This document shows positions 39,953-47,881 of a stretch of DNA of 49,376 nt, piece by piece; the stretch's first letter is position 1, and each line of letters begins with the position of its first letter. A program made the translations under genes and the position numbers. The stretch lies in the NCBI GenBank assembly GCA_050305935.1, contig JBNLGG010000030.1, positions 1-49,376 on the forward strand, in the 5' to 3' direction. This DNA is from CAJXNP01 sp050305935 (lineage in GTDB: Bacteria > Bacteroidota > Bacteroidia > Cytophagales > Cyclobacteriaceae). Below the pieces are notes generated by a model. The model was not told where the DNA came from and ran no database searches. It saw only the letters and a list, made by a program, of their open reading frames with translations.

Positions 39953-40651
39953 ATGATCAACAAAGTTGTGAAAAATGCCGACGAAGCAGTGAGGGACATA
40001 GGCTCGGGAACCACCATCATGCTGGGTGGATTTGGCCTTTGCGGAATTCCTGAAAATTGCATTTCGGCCCTCTTAAAAAAACCAATCAAAAACCTTATCT
40101 GTATTTCCAATAATGCAGGCGTGGATGATTTCGGCATTGGCCTCATGCTGCAAAAGCATATGGTAAAGAAAATGATCTCGTCCTACGTAGGTGAAAATGC
40201 GGAGTTCGAACGGCAGTTGCTCAGTGGCGAGCTGGAAGTGGATTTGTTGCCACAAGGAACACTGGCTGAAAGAATTCGAGCGGGTGGAGCCGGTATCCCT
40301 GCCTTTTTTACTCCTGCCGGTTACGGAACCGAAATCGCCGATGGAAAGGAAATCCGGGAGTTTGAGGGAAAGAAGTATTTGTTGGAGCAATGGCTCCGCG
40401 CGGATTTTTCTTTGATCAAGGGTTGGAGGGGAGATACGGCAGGAAATATCATCTACAAAGGAACAGCACGAAATTTCAATCCAATGATGGCGGCGGCCGG
40501 AAAGATCACGATTGCAGAAGTCGAAGAACTTGTCCCTGCTGGTGAATTGGATCCCAATTGCATTCACACACCTGGTGTTTATGTGCAAAGGATTTTTGAA
40601 GGCGTTAATTACGAAAAGAGAATTGAACAGCGAACAGTCACATCAAAATAA
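39953..40651 (+). CDS. 3-oxoacid CoA-transferase subunit A
   Basis: The protein has 232 residues from ATG 39953; a TTG-started longer frame from 39926 adds nine unlike residues. It is the alpha half of succinyl-CoA:3-ketoacid CoA-transferase (SCOT) of the ScoA/AtoD family. MLGGFGLCGIPE near residue 22, ISNNAGVDDFGIG, GGAGIPAFFTPAGYGT and ADGKEIREFEGKKYLLE are the family features, and TAGNIIYKGTARNFNPMMA near 170 contacts CoA. Seven bases separate it from subunit B. In this operon its job is to turn acetoacetate, released by HMG-CoA lyase, into acetoacetyl-CoA using succinyl-CoA. Confidence 0.93.
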   Translation: MINKVVKNADEAVRDIGSGTTIMLGGFGLCGIPENCISALLKKPIKNLICISNNAGVDDFGIGLMLQKHMVKKMISSYVGENAEFERQLLSGELEVDLLPQGTLAERIRAGGAGIPAFFTPAGYGTEIADGKEIREFEGKKYLLEQWLRADFSLIKGWRGDTAGNIIYKGTARNFNPMMAAAGKITIAEVEELVPAGELDPNCIHTPGVYVQRIFEGVNYEKRIEQRTVTSK

Positions 40652-40658
40652 ACTCTGA

Positions 40659-41321
40659 ATGGCGCTCGATAAAAATGGTATTGCTAAAAGAATAGCACAG
40701 GAGATAGAAAGCGGTATGTACATCAACCTGGGAATTGGTATTCCTACACTCGTTGCCAATTTTATTCCTGCCGATAAAGAAGTAGTGCTTCAATCTGAAA
40801 ATGGCTTATTGGGCATCGGGCCATTTCCATTAGAAGAAGATGTAGATGCGGATTTGATAAACGCCGGGAAACAGACTGTATCGATGCTCGCAGGGTCGGT
40901 TCTCTTTCATTCCGCTGAAAGCTTTGGGATGATCCGGGGTGGACATATTGATTTAACAATTTTGGGGGCGATGGAAGTTTCCGAAAATGGGGACATCGCC
41001 AACTGGAAAATACCAGGAAAGATGGTGAAAGGTATGGGCGGAGCGATGGACCTGGTTGCCTCTGCCAAAAATATCATCGTGGCTATGCAACATACGAGTC
41101 GGGATGGCACGTCAAAATTGCTGAAAAAATGCACTCTTCCTCTCACCGGAACGAGGTGCGTGAAAAAAATAGTTACTGACCTGGCAGTTTTAGAGGTTCA
41201 GGAAAATGGAGGCTTCAAATTACTGGAGCGCGCTCCCGGGGTAAGCGTGGATGAAATAATAGAAGCCACAGAAGGTAAGCTCAATGTAGAAGGCAATATC
41301 CCGGAAATGAATTTAAACTGA
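40659..41321 (+). CDS. 3-oxoacid CoA-transferase subunit B
   Basis: The protein has 220 residues and is the beta half of the transferase. The catalytic glutamate is Glu47 in QSENGLLGIGP, which forms the covalent CoA thioester intermediate. LGIGIPTLVANF, AGSVLFHSAESFGMIRGGHIDLTILGAMEV and KIPGKMVKGMGGAMDL are further signatures. It follows subunit A by seven bases and precedes the carboxylase beta gene by six. Confidence 0.95.
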   Translation: MALDKNGIAKRIAQEIESGMYINLGIGIPTLVANFIPADKEVVLQSENGLLGIGPFPLEEDVDADLINAGKQTVSMLAGSVLFHSAESFGMIRGGHIDLTILGAMEVSENGDIANWKIPGKMVKGMGGAMDLVASAKNIIVAMQHTSRDGTSKLLKKCTLPLTGTRCVKKIVTDLAVLEVQENGGFKLLERAPGVSVDEIIEATEGKLNVEGNIPEMNLN

Positions 41322-41327
41322 CATCAA

Positions 41328-42935
41328 TTGGAAAGGATAAAAAGCAACATCGATAAAAATGAAGATGAATTTGAGTTCAATGTCAAATCCTACCAATCCC
41401 TTTTATCCACATTTAGAAAAAGAATTACTTCCGTTACAAACCGTGAAAATGAAAGGGCAGTAAGCACACACAAGGAACGTGGTAAACTTCTCGCGCGGGA
41501 ACGGATTGATCTGCTGATAGATCCAAACACACCTTTTTTAGAGCTGTCTACTCTGGCGGCTTTTGATCAATATGACAACCAGTTCCCATCGGCCGGGATC
41601 ATCACCGGCATTGGCGTTATTCAGGGGCAAGAAGCCATTGTTATTGCGAATGATGCCACTGTTAAAGGGGGGACCTATTTAAAAGAGACAATAAAAAAGC
41701 ATCTTAGGGCTCAGGAAATTGCCCTGGAAAATCATCTTCCATGTGTCTATATGGTAGATTCGGGAGGAGTCTTCCTGCCCGAACAAGCCAATGTTTTTCC
41801 TGACCGATTCGATTTTGGAAGGTTCTTTTACAACCAGGCAAGGATGTCAGCCCAGCAGATCCCACAGATATCCATTGTCATGGGAAGCTGTACGGCCGGA
41901 GGAGCCTACGTCCCTGCGATGAGCGATGAGGTGATCATAGTGGAAGATCAGGGAACAATTTTTATCGGAGGTCCACCTCTCGTGAAAGCAGCTACAGGGG
42001 AAGAGGTAAGCCCCGAAGAACTTGGAGGGGCCTGGGTGCATACCCACGAAAGCGGCGTGGCAGATCACCTGGCGACAGACGATATTCATGCGATAAAAAT
42101 ATGCCGGGATATTTTCTCAACCCTTCCAAAAAAGCAAAAACAACGATTGGAAAAAATCTCTTCAAAAGAACCTTTCTACGATCCAAAAGAATTGTATGGA
42201 ATTGTTTCCGCCGATCATAAGAAACCCATCAATTCAAAGGAAATTATTGCCAGGATAGTCGATGACAGCCTATTTCATGAGTTTAAAGCAAACTATGCAA
42301 AGACATTGGTTTGCGGATTTGCGTACATTAAAGGATATCCGGTAGGCATTCTGGCTAACAGTGGTGTCTTTTTTTCTGAGACTTCTCTGAAAGGCGCACA
42401 TTTCATCGAATTGTGTTGTGCCAGAAATACCCCTATCGTTTTCCTGCAAAACATCACCGGGTTTATGGTGGGCAAAAAATATGAGCGAGGCGGCCTGGCA
42501 AAAGACGGTGCTAAGCTAGTCCACGCCGTGGCTAATGCCAATGTCCCGAAATTCACCATTATTTTTGGAGGATCATTTGGCGCAGGCAATTATGCCATGG
42601 CAGGCAGAGCTTATGACCCTACCCTACTCTTCATGTGGCCCAATGCTAAGATATCAGTGATGGGAGGCGAACAAGCTGCAGGCGTATTGACCACCATCAA
42701 GGCCGATCAATTGGCAAAAAGCGGGAAAAAACTTTCTTCCGAAGAGCGAAAGGAATTGACAGAGAAAATACTTGCATCTTACGAAAAAGAAGGGAATGCT
42801 TATTTCAGCACTTCAAGGCTATGGGATGATGGGATCATAGACCCGGTCGACACAAGGAATGTCCTTGCTATGGGCATCTCCATGTCGTTAAATAGGTCGT
42901 GGGACAATCCGCAATTTGGAATTTTTAGAATGTAA
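41328..42935 (+). CDS. 3-methylcrotonyl-CoA carboxylase beta (carboxyltransferase) subunit
   Basis: The protein has 535 residues, starting at TTG 41328. It transfers the carboxyl from biotin to 3-methylcrotonyl-CoA. The sequence keeps features of the MCC rather than propionyl-CoA branch: NDATVKGGTYLKETIKKHLRAQ, VYMVDSGGVFLPEQANVFPDR, GSCTAGGAYVPAMSDE, IFIGGPPLVKAATGEEVSPEELGG and the second-half GGSFGAGNYAMAGRAYDP oxyanion loop. The N and C carboxyltransferase lobes split near residue 290. The biotin-carrying partner is two genes downstream. Confidence 0.95.
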   Translation: MERIKSNIDKNEDEFEFNVKSYQSLLSTFRKRITSVTNRENERAVSTHKERGKLLARERIDLLIDPNTPFLELSTLAAFDQYDNQFPSAGIITGIGVIQGQEAIVIANDATVKGGTYLKETIKKHLRAQEIALENHLPCVYMVDSGGVFLPEQANVFPDRFDFGRFFYNQARMSAQQIPQISIVMGSCTAGGAYVPAMSDEVIIVEDQGTIFIGGPPLVKAATGEEVSPEELGGAWVHTHESGVADHLATDDIHAIKICRDIFSTLPKKQKQRLEKISSKEPFYDPKELYGIVSADHKKPINSKEIIARIVDDSLFHEFKANYAKTLVCGFAYIKGYPVGILANSGVFFSETSLKGAHFIELCCARNTPIVFLQNITGFMVGKKYERGGLAKDGAKLVHAVANANVPKFTIIFGGSFGAGNYAMAGRAYDPTLLFMWPNAKISVMGGEQAAGVLTTIKADQLAKSGKKLSSEERKELTEKILASYEKEGNAYFSTSRLWDDGIIDPVDTRNVLAMGISMSLNRSWDNPQFGIFRM

Positions 42936-42940
42936 CAATC

Positions 42941-43720
42941 ATGGTAATCGAAGTCGAGAAAAAGAGAAATGGAGTTGTATTAAGACTCAACCGCCCGGAA
43001 AAAAGGAATGCCCTGAATGAGGAGATGGTGATGCGCCTTGTCTTTTTATTAAAGGAAATCGAGGACGACAAAAATGTTAGATACGTGGTTATCAGGGGGA
43101 ATGGTAAGTCCTTTTGTGCAGGCGCCGATATTGAATGGATGAGCCAGTCCGCGCAAAACAGCAAAAAGGAAAATTACACGGATGCAAAATTATTGGCGAG
43201 TTGTTTTCATGCTATATATAATTACACCAAGCCCACCGTCGCGGTAGTTCATGGCTCGGCATTCGGTGGGGGTATTGGCCTTCTTGCGGCTTGTGATATT
43301 GCAATTTGCACCGATGAGACTGTCTTTTCATTTAGTGAGGTAAAACTCGGTATCATACCCGCTACCATTTCACCGTTCGTATTAAGAAGAACAGGAGAAT
43401 ATTACGCCAAGGAATACATGCTCACCGGTAGAAAATTCGATGGAAAAGAAGCGCAGCATATTCGATTGGTAAATAAATGCCTTCCTGTGGAAGACCTGGA
43501 AATTTACCGAGACCAATTGACAGATGAATTTAATACTGCAGCTCCGGAATCCGTTAAGGCCTGTAAACGATTGATTAACAAAGTAGCCAATATATTCTCG
43601 CAGGAAGAAATGATTGAGGAAACATCTAAGATCATTGCCGAAATACGCACTACCGACGAAGCTATCGAGGGCTTCAGTAGCTTCCTGGATAAACGAAAAC
43701 CGTACTGGCAAAAGGAATGA
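42941..43720 (+). CDS. Methylglutaconyl-CoA hydratase (enoyl-CoA hydratase family)
   Basis: The protein has 259 residues with a crotonase fold. Oxyanion-hole residues are in GKSFCAGADIEWM and HGSAFGGGIGLLAACD. The following VKLGIIPATISPFVLRR matches methylglutaconyl-CoA hydratases (LiuC type), where the acid positions of classic enoyl hydratases differ. Located between the two carboxylase subunits, it would hydrate 3-methylglutaconyl-CoA to HMG-CoA. The end overlaps the alpha-subunit gene by four bases. Confidence 0.92.
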   Translation: MVIEVEKKRNGVVLRLNRPEKRNALNEEMVMRLVFLLKEIEDDKNVRYVVIRGNGKSFCAGADIEWMSQSAQNSKKENYTDAKLLASCFHAIYNYTKPTVAVVHGSAFGGGIGLLAACDIAICTDETVFSFSEVKLGIIPATISPFVLRRTGEYYAKEYMLTGRKFDGKEAQHIRLVNKCLPVEDLEIYRDQLTDEFNTAAPESVKACKRLINKVANIFSQEEMIEETSKIIAEIRTTDEAIEGFSSFLDKRKPYWQKE

Positions 43721-45744
43721 AAGAGATCCATAAAATATTGATTGCCAATCGCGGGGAAATCGCCGTAAGAATCATCCGAACATGCAGGAAGCTCGGAAAA
43801 AAAGTAACGGTGGTTTATTCAAAAGATGACGCGGATTCTCTTGCCGTTCAATTAGCAGATGAGGCTTATCACATGAGCGGAAGTACCCTACAGGAGACCT
43901 ACCTGAACATTGACCAGATCATTCAAATTGCCAAAACCAATAAAATCGGAGCCATTCACCCGGGTTATGGTTTTTTATCAGAGAATGCTGCCTTTGCAAA
44001 GGCCTGTGAAAAAAACAATATCATATTTATTGGTCCGGTTTCTTCTGTCATCGAATTGATGGGCGACAAAGTGAAGTCAAAAAAATTAGCTCAAAATGCC
44101 GGTGTTCCGGTGTTGGAGCCAAGTATAGGTACTATAGACCAATTGACTAAAAAATCAGCGAGTTTTAGCTACCCAATCTTAATCAAAGCAGCGGCAGGTG
44201 GTGGTGGAAAAGGAATGCGAATTGTCTATAAAAAGGTGGAGTTGCACGAGGCGTTAAAGAGCACTTCGAGGGAAGCAAAAAATTACTTTGGTGACGAGCG
44301 GGTCTTTATTGAAAAGTACATTGAAAATCCACGGCATATAGAAGTGCAGGTGCTAGCCGATCAACATGGAAATGTGGTCGCACTGTTTGAGCGTGAATGC
44401 TCCCTTCAGCGCAGGCACCAGAAAATTATCGAAGAAGCTCCTTCTCCAAGTCTCAACAATAAGAAAAGGGAGGAGCTGCTGACATTGGCAAAAAAACTTA
44501 TAAGAGAATCGAATTATACGAATGCCGGAACGATCGAATTTTTAGCGGATGAAAATTTGAACTTCTATTTTCTGGAAATGAATACCCGAATCCAGGTAGA
44601 ACACCCGGTAACGGAGATGATTACCGGAGTGGATATTGTAGAAAAGCAAATAAAAATAGCAGAAGGGAAGGCGCTGTCTCTCAAACAGGAAGATTTGTCA
44701 ATGAACGGCAACGCCATAGAAGCCAGGGTTTATGCAGAAGATCCACAAAACAAGTTTTTTCCAAGCCCGGGATTCATTCATTATTATAAAGAACCTGGCA
44801 AATCATCCGGGCTAAGAATTGACAGTTCGATCAATAAAGCAAGCATTATCCGCGATGATTATGATCCGATGATCTCAAAAGTAATTGCTCACGGAAAAAC
44901 CCGCGACGCGGCATTCAGGAATCTCAGCGACGGCCTGCGCGACTATCAGATCCACGGCATTCAAACCAATCTTTCTTTTCTGATTGGTTTATTGAACAAC
45001 AAAAATTATAGGGATAATAAGGTCCACACGCATTTTATTGGGGATCTCCTGGAGGATCTATTGACTGAAAATATTAAGAAAAAAAGCCTTGTTCCGAAGG
45101 AAATCCTTATTGCGGTATTTTTATTGAGTAATAAAAAGAGAAACAACACTGATTCGGCCTGGAATGAAATAGGCTATTGGAGAATACATCGGCAACGGTC
45201 CATCTTGATTGATGGCAAGTCATTGGATATTGAAGACGTGAATTTCATTGATAGCCACCTTGAATTTTCATATCTCAAAAAGCAGGTAGCGATTGGTTAT
45301 CAGATCAAATCAGAAAACTCAATTTTGATTTCTTTTAAATCAAAAAGTTATCTGGCTACTTATTCCCAAAACCAACTACACCAGGTCTTCATCCAGATGT
45401 TCGGAAATACATTTATCCTTGAAGACAAATACAATTTGTTCACAAAAAAAATTAACAGGGAACAAAGCCATCCATCCAGATCTTTTGACGGAAATATTAC
45501 GGCCCCGATGCCCGGGAAGGTAATCGAAGTGAATGTGAAAAAAGGTGATAAAGTATCGCCGAACACAAAACTACTTGTGCTTGAAGCCATGAAAATGGAA
45601 AACCAGATCTCTGCTCCGGTAGAAGGAAAAATCAAAGAACTGACCATAAAAAAAGGCGACCGGGTAGAATCCGGCCAGCAACTCATACAAATCGAACTCC
45701 TCAAAACCCACCAAACCAATCACCAAAAAAAGTATGACACATGA
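43717..45744 (+). CDS. 3-methylcrotonyl-CoA carboxylase alpha (biotin) subunit
   Basis: The protein has 675 residues. An N-terminal biotin carboxylase domain of about 450 residues (KILIANRGEIAVRIIRT; ATP-grasp loop KAAAGGGGKGMR; FLEMNTRIQVEHPVTEMITG) is followed by a poorly conserved BT-like linker (about 460-595) and a biotinyl domain with EAMKMENQ, biotin on Lys626. It makes carboxybiotin from bicarbonate and ATP and works with the beta subunit encoded at 41328. The linker is the least similar part, as is usual between MCC, PCC and geranyl-CoA carboxylases. Four-base overlaps on both sides indicate tight coupling. Confidence 0.94.
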   Translation: MKEIHKILIANRGEIAVRIIRTCRKLGKKVTVVYSKDDADSLAVQLADEAYHMSGSTLQETYLNIDQIIQIAKTNKIGAIHPGYGFLSENAAFAKACEKNNIIFIGPVSSVIELMGDKVKSKKLAQNAGVPVLEPSIGTIDQLTKKSASFSYPILIKAAAGGGGKGMRIVYKKVELHEALKSTSREAKNYFGDERVFIEKYIENPRHIEVQVLADQHGNVVALFERECSLQRRHQKIIEEAPSPSLNNKKREELLTLAKKLIRESNYTNAGTIEFLADENLNFYFLEMNTRIQVEHPVTEMITGVDIVEKQIKIAEGKALSLKQEDLSMNGNAIEARVYAEDPQNKFFPSPGFIHYYKEPGKSSGLRIDSSINKASIIRDDYDPMISKVIAHGKTRDAAFRNLSDGLRDYQIHGIQTNLSFLIGLLNNKNYRDNKVHTHFIGDLLEDLLTENIKKKSLVPKEILIAVFLLSNKKRNNTDSAWNEIGYWRIHRQRSILIDGKSLDIEDVNFIDSHLEFSYLKKQVAIGYQIKSENSILISFKSKSYLATYSQNQLHQVFIQMFGNTFILEDKYNLFTKKINREQSHPSRSFDGNITAPMPGKVIEVNVKKGDKVSPNTKLLVLEAMKMENQISAPVEGKIKELTIKKGDRVESGQQLIQIELLKTHQTNHQKKYDT

Positions 45745-46883
45745 TTTTAAATCAGGAGCATGAAATCATCCGCTCAACGGTGCGGGAGTTTGCCGAGAGT
45801 GAAATTAAACCTGTTGCCAGGGAGTTGGATGAAAAAGCAGAGTTTTCCATCGACCTGACCAGGAAAATGGGCGAGCTGGGTTTGTTTGGGATTTATGTCT
45901 CGCCTGAATACGGTGGACAGGGAATGGATTATTTGAGCTACATCATCGCCGTGGAAGAGCTCGCACGCGTGGACTCGTCACAGGCAGCTACCCTGGCAGC
46001 TCATAATTCACTAGGCTGCGGTCCCATTTATTATTTCGGATCGGAGGAGAAAAAGCAAAAATACCTTCCAAAATTATGCACCGGTGAGGCTTTATGGGCA
46101 TTTGGATTAACAGAACCCAATGCAGGCTCAGACTCCAGGAATACGAAAACAACCGCGAAGCTCACAAACGGAGAATGGACCATCAACGGATCAAAAATAT
46201 TTATAACCAATGGTTCTAGCGAGATAAGTATCGGCGTAACAGTTCAGGCAGTTACCGGCACTCTGGCGGATGGCAGAAAAGAATACTCTACCATCGTGGT
46301 GGATAAAGGAACATCGGGCTTCACATCGAAAAAAATGCGTGGAAAAATGCTTTGGAGGGCGTCAGATACAGCAGAGTTGTACTTTGACAATTGCTTAGTT
46401 CCAGAAGAAAACCTCCTTGGAGAAAGGGGCATGGGTTCAAAGATAATGCTCAGCACCCTGGATCGAGGAAGGCTTTCCATAGGAGCCATCGGTCTTGGGC
46501 TGGCGCAGGGCGCTTTTGAAATGGCGCTGAATTATGCAAAGCAAAGGAAACAGTTTGGCCAGTCGATCTCAAAATTCCAGGTGATCTCTTTCAAACTCGC
46601 CGACATGGCAATGAAAATTGAAGCGGCCAGGAATCTTTTGTACAAAGCATGCTGGCTGCTGGACAATGATAAGCCTTTCCGAACCGAAGCTGCGATGGCA
46701 AAACTATACTGTTCGGAAATTGCCAAGGAAGTAGCAGATGAAGCAGTGCAGATCCATGGCGGATACGGCCTGATGAAAGATTATGACATTGAGCGCTTTT
46801 ACAGGGATCAGCGAATTTTGCAGATTGGGGAAGGAACGTCAGAAATACAGCGGTTGGTAATCGCGAGGTCAATTGGTTTGTAA
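45741..46883 (+). CDS. Acyl-CoA dehydrogenase, presumed isovaleryl-CoA dehydrogenase
   Basis: The protein has 380 residues with all acyl-CoA dehydrogenase motifs (FGLTEPNAGSD, FITNGSSE, LDRGRLSIGAIGLG, QIHGGYGLMKDYDIERFYRD). By position in the operon it should oxidise isovaleryl-CoA. However, the catalytic Glu is Glu364 in IGEGTSEIQ, the short/medium-chain site, and the helix position where isovaleryl-CoA dehydrogenases carry their base (LDLER) is Gly here (LDRGR). So either another branch of the family has taken this role, or the substrate is broader. It overlaps the alpha-subunit gene by four bases and is followed by HMG-CoA lyase after eight bases. Confidence 0.9.
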   Translation: MILNQEHEIIRSTVREFAESEIKPVARELDEKAEFSIDLTRKMGELGLFGIYVSPEYGGQGMDYLSYIIAVEELARVDSSQAATLAAHNSLGCGPIYYFGSEEKKQKYLPKLCTGEALWAFGLTEPNAGSDSRNTKTTAKLTNGEWTINGSKIFITNGSSEISIGVTVQAVTGTLADGRKEYSTIVVDKGTSGFTSKKMRGKMLWRASDTAELYFDNCLVPEENLLGERGMGSKIMLSTLDRGRLSIGAIGLGLAQGAFEMALNYAKQRKQFGQSISKFQVISFKLADMAMKIEAARNLLYKACWLLDNDKPFRTEAAMAKLYCSEIAKEVADEAVQIHGGYGLMKDYDIERFYRDQRILQIGEGTSEIQRLVIARSIGL

Positions 46884-46891
46884 TCGCCATT

Positions 46892-47743
46892 ATGTCAAAC
46901 ATCAAAATCACCGAATGCCCCAGGGATGCCATGCAAGGAATCAAGACATTTATTCCTACCACCGAAAAAGTACAGTATTTAAACGCTTTGCTGAAAGTGG
47001 GCTTCGATCTCCTTGACTTTGGCAGCTTTGTTTCGCCAAAAGCAATCCCTCAAATGAAGGATACAAAGGAGATTGTCCCACAATTAGATCTTGACAACAC
47101 CAACACAAAATTACTGGCCATCGTAGCTAATGAGCGGGGAGCAGAAGAGGCTGCATCATTCGACGAGATTGCCCTATTGGGGTATCCATTTTCCATCTCG
47201 CCTACCTTTCTAAGGAAGAACATTAATTCTAATCTGGAGGAAGCTTTTAAACGCGCATCTAATTTGAATGCCATTTGTAAGAAAAATGATAAACAACTGG
47301 TCACATACATTAGTATGGCATTTGGCAATCCTTACGAAGATGAATGGAATGAAGAACTCCTTCTTTATTGGTTAAAAAAACTCGACCAGGAAGGAATCCG
47401 CTTCATCTCATTGGCAGACACAGTGGGATTAGCTCCGGCAAAACGGATAGGCGATTGCTACAGCCTCTGCAAAATGGAATTTCCGGAAATTGAATTTGGT
47501 TTACACCTGCATACTACGATTGAAGTAGCCAATGAAAAACTCACAGCCGCCTATCAGAATGGGTGTAGAATATTTGATTCCGTATTGGATGGGTTAGGTG
47601 GATGCCCCATGGCGGGCACTAATCTGGTGGGCAACGTGAATTCCTACGCTTTGATTGAATTTTTAATTGAACAGGGAGAGGTCTTATATCTTGATTTAGA
47701 CGCTCTTAGAGAAGCTCGCTTAAGAGCCCCCCACTATTTATAA
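46892..47743 (+). CDS. Hydroxymethylglutaryl-CoA lyase
   Basis: The protein has 283 residues, slightly shorter than the usual 295-330. A TIM barrel of the DRE-metallolyase group: TECPRDAMQGI near residue 6 (the Arg-Asp pair binds metal and substrate), GSFVSPKAIPQM, FGLHLHTT (metal histidines) and the lyase signature GLGGCPMAGTNLVGN near 235 with its catalytic Cys. It splits HMG-CoA to acetyl-CoA and acetoacetate and closes the leucine pathway, the acetoacetate being taken up by the CoA-transferase at the other end of the operon. Confidence 0.95.
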   Translation: MSNIKITECPRDAMQGIKTFIPTTEKVQYLNALLKVGFDLLDFGSFVSPKAIPQMKDTKEIVPQLDLDNTNTKLLAIVANERGAEEAASFDEIALLGYPFSISPTFLRKNINSNLEEAFKRASNLNAICKKNDKQLVTYISMAFGNPYEDEWNEELLLYWLKKLDQEGIRFISLADTVGLAPAKRIGDCYSLCKMEFPEIEFGLHLHTTIEVANEKLTAAYQNGCRIFDSVLDGLGGCPMAGTNLVGNVNSYALIEFLIEQGEVLYLDLDALREARLRAPHYL

Positions 47744-47776
47744 TCTTAGCTGATATAGGTCAGGTTTTACCTTACA

Positions 47777-47784
47777 TATTTTTG
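47777..47784 (+). promoter_or_regulatory. Candidate -7 box of the EF-G paralog gene
   Basis: TATTTTTG matches TAnnTTTG in the 138-base space after the HMG-CoA lyase gene, 97 bases before ATG 47882. No -33 TTG at the expected spacing and no hairpin terminator for the leucine operon are obvious. Confidence 0.3.
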
Positions 47785-47881
47785 CTTTTCCGCCCCTGAA
47801 AAGGTAGATTTACTAAGAGCAGTTGCCCACTGGCGCTGTTATTTTTTTCTCTTTTATTTTCCATCATAAAATGCTGACATC

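Noticed and set aside
40073..40588. 171-residue antisense frame in the CoA-transferase A gene
   Set aside because: The plus-strand gene is certain and this frame has no motif or promoter.
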